NCBI RefSeq assembly: GCF_000024025.1
Contig: NC_013131.1
Location: forward strand, 1,984,001-2,048,000
Direction: 5' to 3'
DNA from: Catenulispora acidiphila DSM 44928
GTDB lineage: Bacteria > Actinomycetota > Actinomycetes > Streptomycetales > Catenulisporaceae
Length of the DNA: 64,000 bases
Part shown: piece after piece, positions 46,410-54,507 of the stretch
Layout: every line of letters starts with the position of its first letter
Position numbering within the stretch: the stretch's first letter is position 1
Notes under the pieces: generated by a model
Told to the model about the DNA's origin: nothing
The model's input: only the letters and a program-made list of their open reading frames with translations
Databases searched by the model: none
Position numbers and translations under genes: made by a program

Positions 46410-48092
46410 ATGGTCGCAACCGACGCACCCACTCAATCCGGGCCGGGCCTGCACGGACCCCCAGACCCGGAGCCCTCCGGGCTTCGAAGACTGTGGTGTT
46501 CGGTCCGCTTCCAGCGGCTCTGGAACACCCCGCAGGCCTCCTGGACGCGTGTCGTCCTTCTGTTCTTCGCCGTCGCCACGGTCACCCACCTGCCCGGCTT
46601 CAGCCGCACCTTCTGGAACCCCGACGAGGGCTTCCTGGCCACCCAGGCCCGAGCGCTGAACACCGAGAACGGGCAGTTCTACCAGATCATCGTCGACCGC
46701 AAGCCGCCCCTGCTGCCGTACGTCTACGCCTGGGTGTTCAAGCTCTTCGGCGACCACGGGCTGTCCACGCTGGTCGTGATCCGAGCGCTGGCGATCTGCG
46801 TGCACGTCGTCACCGCGATCCTGATCACCCAGATCGCCAAGCGCCGCTTCGGGCAGCACGGCGTCTGGGCCGGGCTGCTCTACCTGCTGGGCTCGGCTGG
46901 TCTGGCGCCGGAGGACTCCCAGGCGGCCTCGTTCGAGGTCTTCATGCTGCCGTGGACCTGCGCGGCCTTCCTGTTCGCCGACAGCGCCCGCCGCCATCCA
47001 CGCCGTGCCCTGCCGCTGCTGGGCGGCTCGGGGGTGGCGGTGGCGCTGGCCACCCTGACCAAGCAGACCGCCGGCGTCACGATGCTCCCGGTCGCCTGGC
47101 GCGCCTGGAAGGACCAGCGCTGGAAGGGCCTGGCCGTGATCATCCCGGCGTTCGTCCTGCCGATCGTGGGCGTGGCGCTGTGGGTCGGCTTCGGGGACTT
47201 CTTCTTCTGGGTGTTCACCGGCAACAGCGGCTACCTGACCTCGCTGGGCTCGTTCTCCACGATCATGGCGCGGTTCTGGGCCAACTTCGGGATCTTCATC
47301 GGCGCCTCGGCCGCGGCGTTCCTGGCGATCACGTACTTGACGATCCGCAACGGCATCTTCAAGGCCGACGCGGATTTGTGGCTGTGGCTGGCGGGCTCGG
47401 CGATCGGCGTCTCCAGCGGGTTCCACTTCTTCGGCCACTACTTCCTGCAGATGCTGCCGCCGCTGGTGATCCTGGCCACCGGCGCCCTGCACCGCAACGG
47501 CTCGCGGCTGCGCTGGACCATGCTCGGCATCACGGCGACCACCGCGACGCTGTTCCTCACCCTGGCCTTCACCTGGCCGCGCACCGACATGGAGCACGAC
47601 TGGGAGGTCGCCCAGGAGGTGCAGAAGATCGCCGGTCCCGGCCGCTCGGAGCCGATCATCGTCTGGGGCATGGACCCCTCGATCTACTTCATGTCCGGGC
47701 AGACCCCGGCCAGCCGGTTCATCACCGCCGGCTTCCTGTCCGGCTTCGCCGGCGGCGGCGACCAGGAGGTCGCGCCGATCGTGTACACCCCGAACAGCCC
47801 GATCGTCGGCATGGCGCAGGACATCCTGAACCTGCAGAAGAAGGGGCAGGAGCCGGACCTGTTCGTCGACGACTCCTGGGGCAAGCCGTACCAGCCCAAC
47901 CACATCAACGTCATCGCCGACCTGGTCGACAACTACTACACGCTCCGCAAGGGCGTCGACCACACCTTCGTCTACGTGCTGACGAAGCCCGAAGGGCTGC
48001 GCGTGTGGGCCCAGACGATAGTCGACAAGGGGATGCAGGACGTGTGGGACAAGAACCAGTGGGACTTCCTCAACCCGCCGACGGACAGCTGA
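46410..48092 (+). CDS. membrane glycosyltransferase, ArnT/PMT-like (GT39/GT83 type)
   Basis: A 560-residue integral membrane protein with about 10-11 helices. A first extracytoplasmic loop after helix 1 holds the acidic pair WNPDEGFLATQARALN, the catalytic pattern of GT-C enzymes. QIIVDRKPPLLPYVYAWVF, ASFEVFMLPWTCAAFLF and the later FGHYFLQMLPPLVIL are usual in ArnT/PMT-like enzymes, which use polyprenyl-phosphate sugars. The C-terminal 150 residues form a soluble domain. Acceptor and sugar unknown. Monocistronic between the dxs terminator and the AlkZ-like gene. Confidence 0.85.
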   Translation: MVATDAPTQSGPGLHGPPDPEPSGLRRLWCSVRFQRLWNTPQASWTRVVLLFFAVATVTHLPGFSRTFWNPDEGFLATQARALNTENGQFYQIIVDRKPPLLPYVYAWVFKLFGDHGLSTLVVIRALAICVHVVTAILITQIAKRRFGQHGVWAGLLYLLGSAGLAPEDSQAASFEVFMLPWTCAAFLFADSARRHPRRALPLLGGSGVAVALATLTKQTAGVTMLPVAWRAWKDQRWKGLAVIIPAFVLPIVGVALWVGFGDFFFWVFTGNSGYLTSLGSFSTIMARFWANFGIFIGASAAAFLAITYLTIRNGIFKADADLWLWLAGSAIGVSSGFHFFGHYFLQMLPPLVILATGALHRNGSRLRWTMLGITATTATLFLTLAFTWPRTDMEHDWEVAQEVQKIAGPGRSEPIIVWGMDPSIYFMSGQTPASRFITAGFLSGFAGGGDQEVAPIVYTPNSPIVGMAQDILNLQKKGQEPDLFVDDSWGKPYQPNHINVIADLVDNYYTLRKGVDHTFVYVLTKPEGLRVWAQTIVDKGMQDVWDKNQWDFLNPPTDS

Positions 48093-48130
48093 CGCCGTCC
48101 TCGGACAGCCGGCGCCGGATAATCGACGGC

Positions 48131-49264
48131 ATGGCGCCGACGACACTCACCCGGGACACGCTGAACCGCACGCTCTTGGCGCGCCAGCACCTGCTGACCC
48201 CGCGCAGCGGTTCCCTCGCCGAGACCGTCGAGGCGATCGGCGCGATCCAGGCGCAGTACTGGCCGGCCGTCGCGATCTCGCTGTTCACCCGCCACGACGG
48301 TGCCACGCTCGCAGCGGTCTACGACGCCTTCGAGCGGCGCGAATTGGTCGTCGGCTCCTCGATCCGTGGCACGGTGCACGCCGTCAGCCGCGCCGAGCAC
48401 CCCTTGTACGCGGCCGTCTCCGAAGCCACCAACGCCGACGTGCTCACCGCCCGGGACGAGGCCAAGGATCCGGGCATGCATGCCTTGCGCGCCGAGGTCC
48501 TGGAGTTCGCCGCCGACAAGCCGCGCGCCGCCGCCGAGTTCGCGGAGTTCGCGGAGCAGTGGATCGAGAAGCACCCGGGCCGTATGTCGGCGGCGAACCT
48601 GGAGTACCACCAGTCGCGCAACTGGCGCCCGATCTACCGCAGCAACGCCCTGATCCGCTTCCCGGCAGACGGCCGCTGGTCCCCGGCGACCGGTCCGAAG
48701 ACGTTCCTGTACTCGCCCGAACGCGCCGCCGACACCGGCGCCGCGATCGCCGCGCTGGTCCGCCGGCATCTCGGCGCGTTCGGTCCGGCGGCGGCGGACG
48801 ACGTGGCGTTGTGGCTCGGGCTGAAGGTCTCCGTGGCGCGCGCTGTTCTCGGCGGCTTCAGCGACCTGGTGACCTACGCGGACGAAGCCGGACGCACCCT
48901 GTACGACCTCCCCGACGGCGAGATCACCGACGCGGAGACGAAGGCGCCGCCGCGTTTGCTGCCGCGCTTCGACAGCATCCTGCTCGCGCACAATGCCAAG
49001 CACCGGCAGCGCATCATCTCCCGGGAGTACTGGGAGCGCGTCTACAACGGCAAGAACCTGCAGATCCTGCCGTCGTTCCTGGTCGGCGGATACGTCGCGG
49101 GGATCTGGTCGCTCGAGGCGAAGAAGAAGCTTGCGACGCTGACGCTGGAGCCGTTCCACAAGCTGGGGAAGGCTGACGCCAAGGCGCTGGGCGCCGAGGC
49201 GGAGCGGGTGCTGCGGTTGCAGGCGCCGGACTCCGCCTCGTACGCGGTCGAGTTCGCGGACTAG
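48131..49264 (+). CDS. AlkZ/YcaQ-like winged-helix DNA glycosylase
   Basis: A 377-residue HTH_42 protein. The catalytic QxQ motif of the AlkZ family is present as Q40-A-Q42 (AIGAIQAQYWPAVAISLF). Other family features: SSIRGTVHAVSRAEHPLY near 77, LPRFDSILLAHNAKHRQRII near 280 and ILPSFLVGGYVAGIWS near 310. AlkZ of Streptomyces sahachiroi removes azinomycin crosslinks, and E. coli YcaQ removes N7 adducts; the clade here is uncertain. GATAAT 7 bp before ATG 48131 suggests a leaderless transcript. It converges on the DUF427 gene. Confidence 0.8.
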   Translation: MAPTTLTRDTLNRTLLARQHLLTPRSGSLAETVEAIGAIQAQYWPAVAISLFTRHDGATLAAVYDAFERRELVVGSSIRGTVHAVSRAEHPLYAAVSEATNADVLTARDEAKDPGMHALRAEVLEFAADKPRAAAEFAEFAEQWIEKHPGRMSAANLEYHQSRNWRPIYRSNALIRFPADGRWSPATGPKTFLYSPERAADTGAAIAALVRRHLGAFGPAAADDVALWLGLKVSVARAVLGGFSDLVTYADEAGRTLYDLPDGEITDAETKAPPRLLPRFDSILLAHNAKHRQRIISREYWERVYNGKNLQILPSFLVGGYVAGIWSLEAKKKLATLTLEPFHKLGKADAKALGAEAERVLRLQAPDSASYAVEFAD

Positions 49265-49281
49265 CTCCGGCGAACCGCCGG

Positions 49282-50028
49282 TCAGTAGCGCGGCTTCGGA
49301 CGCTCCTGCAGAACGCCGTCCAGGAAGATGTCGACCTTCTCGTTGTAGACCGCGGCGAGCCCGGCGATCTTCTGCACTTCGGCGAACGGCGTCCGGTAAC
49401 CCCAGATGATGTCGTCGCGGACCTCCTCGCCGATCTGGACCGACCAGTACGTCGCCGCGCCCTTGTAGGGGCAGTGCGTGACGGTCTCCGAGGGGCGCAG
49501 GATGTCCTGGTTCAGCGCGGTGATCGGGACGTAGTAGCGCGGCGGGAGGCCGGTCTCGAACGCGATCATGCTGTTCGGGGAGTCGGCCAGGAGCACGCCG
49601 TCGAGCTCGGCGCGGAAGTGCCGGCTGCTGGCGACGACGTCGATGCGGCTGTAGGGGTCGCGCGGGTGGGTGTAGATCGGCTCGTCCTCTTCGAACCAGT
49701 CGAAGGCGTCGAAGTCGAACCGGACCGCGTCGCGCAGCTCCTCCAGCGGGGACTCCGGGACCGTGCGCGCCTTGCCGGGCGCGGTCGCGCCGGCCAGGAG
49801 GACGTCGTGGACCTGCGCGTCGCCGCGGCTCGGCGAGTGCTCGGACTCGCCGGTGGGCTTCAGGTCGGCCAGGACGTCCTTCGCCGGGACGTAGTAGGTC
49901 GGGTAGAACGGCTTCTCCCACACGAGCAGCGGCGTCAGCGTGTCCGCCACCAGCCGGTTCTCCAGGTACAGCCGCACGCGCTTGGCGCCGGTCTCCACTT
50001 TCACGCGCCCGCGGGCGTTGTCCGCCAT
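49282..50028 (-). CDS. DUF427 family protein (two domains)
   Basis: A 248-residue protein with two DUF427 beta-domains, residues about 1-110 and 125-225. ATG 50028 (MADNARGRVKVETGAKRVRL) is preferred over ATG 50079 for its fit to the family. Motifs: VWEKPFYPTYYVPAKDVL in the first domain, and FETGLPPRYYVPITALNQDI, THCPYKGAATYWSVQIG and IIWGYRTPFAEVQKIAGL in the second. It is cytoplasmic with unknown function; the Cys-Pro-Tyr-Lys-Gly loop is conserved in the family. Confidence 0.88.
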   Translation of the reverse strand: MADNARGRVKVETGAKRVRLYLENRLVADTLTPLLVWEKPFYPTYYVPAKDVLADLKPTGESEHSPSRGDAQVHDVLLAGATAPGKARTVPESPLEELRDAVRFDFDAFDWFEEDEPIYTHPRDPYSRIDVVASSRHFRAELDGVLLADSPNSMIAFETGLPPRYYVPITALNQDILRPSETVTHCPYKGAATYWSVQIGEEVRDDIIWGYRTPFAEVQKIAGLAAVYNEKVDIFLDGVLQERPKPRY

Positions 50029-50081
50029 GATGCTCTTCGCCTCTCGGATCAGACCGGTCCCGACCTGGGGATCAGTCACAC

Positions 50082-50816
50082 TCAGTCACGGATGGCAATG
50101 CGCAAGCGCCGGAAGCCCTTGCCTTTGTTCTCCACCTTCAACACCTCGATCTTGCCGATCCATCTCGTCGACTCCACATGGGTTCCGCCGTCCGCCTGAG
50201 TGTCGAGTCCGACGATGTCCACGATCCGCACTTCCTCCAGCTCCGGCGGCACGAGGTTGGTCGCGGTGCGGATGATGTCCGGGATGGCGAAGGCCTCCTC
50301 GCGCGGCAGCACCTTCACGTCGATCCGGTGGTCCTTGACCACCTCGACGTTGCACGCCTCCTCGATCCGGGCTTTGAAGTCGGCGGGCACCTCAGGGAGG
50401 TTGAAATCCATGCGTGCCGTCCCCGGTTCCATATTCCCGCCTGTGACCAGCGCGTTGAAGTCTCGGAAGACGACCCCGGAAAGCAGGTGCAGCCCGGAGT
50501 GCGTGCGCATGAGCCAGGTGCGGCGCTCGTCGTCCAGGGCGCCGCGCACAGCGGTTCCGGCCGGCGGCAGCGGGTCCTCGTCGTGCGGGATCAGCACGAG
50601 GTCGTCGCCCTTGCGCACGCCGACGATCCGGGTCCGCACACCGCCCCACACGAGCACCCCCTCGTCCGGCGGCTGCCCGCCCCCGCCGGGGTAGAAGGCG
50701 GAGCGGTCCAGGACGATGCCCTCGCCGTCGGACTTCAGGACGCTCGCGTCCCATTCCCGGAGGGTCTGGTCGTCGAGTTCGAGGCGCTGGGTGTGCAGAT
50801 GTGGTGTCGCCGTCAT
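50082..50816 (-). CDS. AlaX-like alanyl-tRNA editing protein
   Basis: A 244-residue protein of the COG2872 family, related to the editing domain of alanyl-tRNA synthetase, which deacylates Ser- or Gly-tRNA(Ala). Start ATG 50816. The Gly-rich loop SAFYPGGGGQPPDEG is near residue 45, the first metal motif THSGLHLL near 115 and the second DTQADGGTHVES near 210. In AlaX the last motif usually is CGGTHV; here DGGTHV replaces the Cys, as in several actinobacterial relatives, so metal binding may use other ligands. Confidence 0.85.
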   Translation of the reverse strand: MTATPHLHTQRLELDDQTLREWDASVLKSDGEGIVLDRSAFYPGGGGQPPDEGVLVWGGVRTRIVGVRKGDDLVLIPHDEDPLPPAGTAVRGALDDERRTWLMRTHSGLHLLSGVVFRDFNALVTGGNMEPGTARMDFNLPEVPADFKARIEEACNVEVVKDHRIDVKVLPREEAFAIPDIIRTATNLVPPELEEVRIVDIVGLDTQADGGTHVESTRWIGKIEVLKVENKGKGFRRLRIAIRD

Positions 50817-50902
50817 GGCCGAAGCGTAATCCGGGCGGCGCGGCGGATGGCGGACGATCCGGGCGGCCGCCGCGGGCCAATCGCGCGGAAGTGGCCCTAG
50901 AC

Positions 50903-51130
50903 CTAGACCAGCTGGTATCCGGCGCCCTCGACGGCGTCGCGGACCGCCGCGATCTCCAGCGCGGCCGCGGACGTCACCAGGGCGCGCTTGCCCGGCAGGT
51001 CGATCTCGACGGCGGCCACGCCGGGCAGGGCGCTCAGCGCCTCGGTGACGGCCGCGCTGCAGTGGCCGCAGCTCATGCCCAGCACGCCATAGGCGACGGC
51101 GGGGGTCCCGGTTTCGGCGACGGCGGTCAT
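50903..51130 (-). CDS. heavy-metal-associated domain protein (CopZ-like copper chaperone)
   Basis: A 75-residue protein with the metal-binding loop GMSCGHCSAAV (Cys21 and Cys24 approximately), the ferredoxin-like betaalphabeta fold of Cu(I) chaperones. AGGAG lies 6 bp before ATG 51130. Its start codon overlaps the stop of the upstream PAP2 gene by one base, an unusual partner for a copper chaperone. No copper ATPase is adjacent. Confidence 0.9.
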   Translation of the reverse strand: MTAVAETGTPAVAYGVLGMSCGHCSAAVTEALSALPGVAAVEIDLPGKRALVTSAAALEIAAVRDAVEGAGYQLV

Positions 51131-51975
51131 CAACTGCTCCTGGCAAGCTCGGGTTCGGATACCTGCGCCGAGGCTACGCGGGCCCGGCGGATCCAGCGGG
51201 CGCCACGCCGGGCGGCGGCCTGGATTCCCGCCGAAAGCAGGAGCAGGGCCACCCCGACGATGCCGTCGGCCCAGTAGTGGTTCGCGGTGGCCAGGACGAC
51301 GGTGATGGTCAGGACCGTGTGCAGCGGACCGATCCAGCGCCACTTGCTCGGGGAGACCCGCCAGACCGTCCAGCCGACCAGGACCGCCCAGATCACGTGG
51401 ACCGAGGGCATCGCCGAGAGCTGGTCGGGGGAGTCCGCGTTCATCGGGCCGTAGACCGACTGGTGGAAGTACAGCGCGGTGTCGACCAGGTGGGCCTTGA
51501 CGATCATGCGCGGCGGCGCCACCGGGATCAGCTGGATCGCCAGGGCGAAGGCGGTGGCCAGGGCCATCGTGGTGCGGGCGCTCGCGTAGTGCTCGCGGTG
51601 CCGGATGAACAGCCAGATCAAGAAAATGATCATGCAGGTGAAGTGCATCGAGGCGTAGTAGAGGTTGAAGAACTTCACCACGGTCGGGTGCGCCGGGAAG
51701 AACAGGTGCTGGATCCAGTGCTCGCTGGGCAGGAACACGTCGCGCTCGGTGTCCCAGATCCAGGTCCCGCGGGTCAGGGCGCCGTTCACCTTCATCACCG
51801 ACAGCCGCCCGGCGACCTGCCACAGCCCGAACAGGCCCAGCACGGTCCCCAGCTCGCGCGGGAAGGGCAGGTACTTCACGAGCAGCGGCTTGCGCGAGAA
51901 GTACATCGCCGCGGCCAGCACCATGAGGACGCCGCACAGCCAGAAGGCCATCTGATAGGGCATCATCCAGTGCAC
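51130..51975 (-). CDS. PAP2-superfamily membrane phosphatase/transferase
   Basis: A 281-residue protein with about six membrane helices. PAP2 motifs: QLIPVAPPRMIVK region, LSAMPSVHVIWAVLVGW (P-S-x-H, motif 2) and ATANHYWADGIVG (H-x3-D, motif 3). Similar proteins are AUR1-like inositolphosphotransferases or lipid phosphatases. Overlaps the downstream copper chaperone by one base (TGATG). Substrate unknown. Confidence 0.85.
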   Translation of the reverse strand: MHWMMPYQMAFWLCGVLMVLAAAMYFSRKPLLVKYLPFPRELGTVLGLFGLWQVAGRLSVMKVNGALTRGTWIWDTERDVFLPSEHWIQHLFFPAHPTVVKFFNLYYASMHFTCMIIFLIWLFIRHREHYASARTTMALATAFALAIQLIPVAPPRMIVKAHLVDTALYFHQSVYGPMNADSPDQLSAMPSVHVIWAVLVGWTVWRVSPSKWRWIGPLHTVLTITVVLATANHYWADGIVGVALLLLSAGIQAAARRGARWIRRARVASAQVSEPELARSS

Positions 51976-52385
51976 GCGGGACTCCAGGGAAAGCTCTGCG
52001 GGGGGTCAGCGGTGATCAATGGCCCAGCTTAACGCCAGCGGGACGCCGGACGTCGGCCACGTTACGCCCCAGGCGGACGCCGCCTCCGCTCAGGTCCGGC
52101 CGACGGCCGAGAGCACACCGAGAGCACGCCGGGTGCACGCCAAGAGCACGCCGGGACCCCCGCGAAACCACCCGCGCGGACCGCCCCGAGATCGCCCGCG
52201 GACGCCGTGCGGATCGCCGCGCACACGCCCGGATCAGCCCGTATCCGAACAATCGCAACGGATCTTGACTGGAGCCCCCGCCGCACACCAGGGTATGAGC
52301 CAGCACCGTCGCAAACCCCTGTAAGTCACAAGGCCGCGGTCACCGTCCCCGTGCCCGCCATGCGTTGACCCTAGGTAGGCACATT
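51976..52385. other. 410-bp divergent intergenic region before the glutamine-synthetase-like gene
   Basis: No gene is supported. It contains four 11-bp units (52110-52153), listed separately, and the ribosome-binding sequence TAGGTAGG about 7 bp before the glutamine-synthetase-like start. I found no clear GlnR site. Confidence 0.6.
52110..52153. repeat. 11-bp tandem repeat
   Basis: Four contiguous 11-bp units: AGAGCACACCG, AGAGCACGCCG, GGTGCACGCCA and AGAGCACGCCG, in the divergent promoter region. Confidence 0.8.
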
Positions 52386-53753
52386 ATGCCCGCGCGTACC
52401 GGCATGCTCACTCTCCAGCAGCTCCGCGACCTCATCTCGGTCGGCCGTGTGGACACCGTCCAGCTGGCCATGACCGACATGCAGGGCCGCCTGCAAGGTA
52501 AACGGCTCTCGGCGGAGTACTTCCTCGACGAGGTGGCCGCGCACGAGGCCGAGGCGTGCAACTACCTGCTGGCCGTGGACGTCGACATGACCCCGGTCGA
52601 CGGCTACGCCAACGCCAGCTGGGACAGCGGCTACGGCGACTTCGTGCTCAAGCCGGACCTGAGCACCCTGCGCAACGTCCCCTGGGAGCCGGGCACCGCG
52701 CTGGTCCTGGCCGACGTGGTCGACCACCACGGCGAGCCCGTCGTGCAGAGCCCGCGCCAGATCCTGCAGAAGCAGCTGGCCCGCCTCGCCGAGCGCGGCT
52801 GGTCCGCCTACGTCGGCACCGAGCTGGAGTTCATCGTCTTCGACGACTCCTACCAGGACGCCTGGCGCAAGGGCTACCGCGACATGCAGCCCTCGGTCCA
52901 CTACAACGGCGACTACTCGATGCTCGGCGGCTCCATCGTCGAGCCGCTTCTCAAGCGCATCCGCAACGGCATGGCCGGCGCCGGCATGTATGTGGAGTCC
53001 GCCAAGGGCGAGTGCAACCTGGGCCAGCAGGAGATCGGCTTCCGGTACCGGGACGCGCTGACCACCTGCGACAACCACGTGATCTACAAGAACGGCGCCA
53101 AGACCATAGCCCTGCAGGAGGGCAAGTCCCTCACCTTCATGGCCAAGTACGACCATCGCGAGGGCAACTCCTGCCACATCCACCTGAGCCTGCGCGGTCC
53201 CGGCGGCGCCGCGGTGATGGCCGATCCGGAGCGGCCGCACGGCTTCTCGGAGATGATGGAGCACTTCCTGGCCGGGCAGCTGGCCTTCCTGCGGGACTTC
53301 ACGCTGATGTACGCGCCGAACATCAACTCCTACAAGCGTTATGCGAACGGCTCCTTCGCGCCCACCGGCATCGCCTGGGGACGGGACAACCGCACCTGCT
53401 CGATGCGGGTCGTCGGCCAGGGCGAGTCGCTGCGCGTGGAGAACCGCGTCCCCGGCGGGGACGTCAACCCCTACCTGGCGGTCGCCGCGATGATCGCCGC
53501 CGGGCTGGCCGGGATCGACCGCGGCCTGAAGCTGCCGCCGGAGTTCACCGGCAACGCCTACGACGCCGACATCCCGCGCGTGCCGGACATGCTCAGCGAG
53601 GCCGTCGACTACTTCTCATGGAGCGAGCCCGCCCGCGAGGCGCTGGGCAACGACGTCGTCGAGCACTACATCACCATGGGCCGCGTGGAACTCGCGGCCT
53701 TCCAGTCGACCGTGACCGACTGGGAGCGATTCCGTTCCTTCGAAAGGATGTGA
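52386..53753 (+). CDS. glutamine-synthetase-like gamma-glutamyl-amine ligase (GlnA3/GlnA4 type)
   Basis: A 455-residue GS-fold ligase. ATG 52386 follows TAGGTAGG. Motifs: WSAYVGTELEFIVFDDSY, ESAKGECNLGQQEIGFRY (metal Glu residues), KYDHREGNSCHIHLSL (ATP site, His) and MRVVGQGESLRVENRVPGGD. The Asp-50/Arg pattern and length fit the GlnA3/GlnA4 subfamily that glutamylates polyamines or ethanolamine rather than ammonia. The three following genes complete a Puu-like catabolic route, supporting this. The exact amine is not known. Confidence 0.85.
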   Translation: MPARTGMLTLQQLRDLISVGRVDTVQLAMTDMQGRLQGKRLSAEYFLDEVAAHEAEACNYLLAVDVDMTPVDGYANASWDSGYGDFVLKPDLSTLRNVPWEPGTALVLADVVDHHGEPVVQSPRQILQKQLARLAERGWSAYVGTELEFIVFDDSYQDAWRKGYRDMQPSVHYNGDYSMLGGSIVEPLLKRIRNGMAGAGMYVESAKGECNLGQQEIGFRYRDALTTCDNHVIYKNGAKTIALQEGKSLTFMAKYDHREGNSCHIHLSLRGPGGAAVMADPERPHGFSEMMEHFLAGQLAFLRDFTLMYAPNINSYKRYANGSFAPTGIAWGRDNRTCSMRVVGQGESLRVENRVPGGDVNPYLAVAAMIAAGLAGIDRGLKLPPEFTGNAYDADIPRVPDMLSEAVDYFSWSEPAREALGNDVVEHYITMGRVELAAFQSTVTDWERFRSFERM

Positions 53754-53760
53754 GGCCGCG

Positions 53761-54504
53761 ATGCCGGCGCCTCTCATCGGACTGAGCATGTACCAGGAGA
53801 CGGCTTCGTGGGGCGCGTGGAAGAACGTGCCCGCCTCGCTGCTCCCGCACGCGTACGTCGAATCGGTGACCCGGGCCGGCGGGGTCCCGTTGCTGTTGCC
53901 TCAGCATCTCGAGCACGACGCCGACGACCTGAACAAGGCCGAGGCCGAGGAGGTCGTCGGGATCCTGCACGGCCTGATCCTCACCGGCGGTCCGGACATC
54001 GATCCCTCCGGCTACGGCGCGGTCCGCCACCTGGACACCGACAGCCCGCGCAGAGGGCGCGACGCCTGGGAGTTCGCGCTGCTGGCCGCAGCGCTCGCGC
54101 GCAACATCCCGGTGCTGGCCATCTGCCGCGGGTTCCAGCTGCTGAACGCCGCCCTCGGCGGCACGCTGCGCCAGCACCTGCCCGACGAATCGGTGTTCGG
54201 CGACGCGCACCGCAAACAACTCGGACAGTTCGCCGCGGTCCGCATCGACCTGGACCCGGCGGCGCCGCCCGGACGCGTGCTGGGCACCCAGATCATCGCC
54301 TGGTGCCATCACCATCAGGGCATCGACAAGCTGGGGGCGGGCCTGCAATCCTCGGGCAACGCCCCCGACGGCTTGATCGAGGCGGCGTGGATGCCCGAGA
54401 AGGACTACGTGGTGGGGGTGCAGTGGCACCCCGAGGAAGACAGCAAGCCGGAGCTGTTCCGCTCCCTGACCGACGCCGCGACCCGATACGCCAAAGGACG
54501 ATAG
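53761..54504 (+). CDS. gamma-glutamyl-amine hydrolase (class I glutamine amidotransferase, PuuD-like)
   Basis: A 247-residue class I amidotransferase-fold hydrolase. The Cys nucleophile is in LAICRGFQLLNAALGG near 122, and the His/Glu pair is in GVQWHPEEDSKP near 218. HHHQGID near 180 is a PuuD-family feature. It would remove the gamma-glutamyl group from the oxidised amine. It begins 7 bp after the ligase gene and ends 3 bp before the dehydrogenase gene, so all are one operon. Confidence 0.88.
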   Translation: MPAPLIGLSMYQETASWGAWKNVPASLLPHAYVESVTRAGGVPLLLPQHLEHDADDLNKAEAEEVVGILHGLILTGGPDIDPSGYGAVRHLDTDSPRRGRDAWEFALLAAALARNIPVLAICRGFQLLNAALGGTLRQHLPDESVFGDAHRKQLGQFAAVRIDLDPAAPPGRVLGTQIIAWCHHHQGIDKLGAGLQSSGNAPDGLIEAAWMPEKDYVVGVQWHPEEDSKPELFRSLTDAATRYAKGR

Positions 54505-54507
54505 CAC

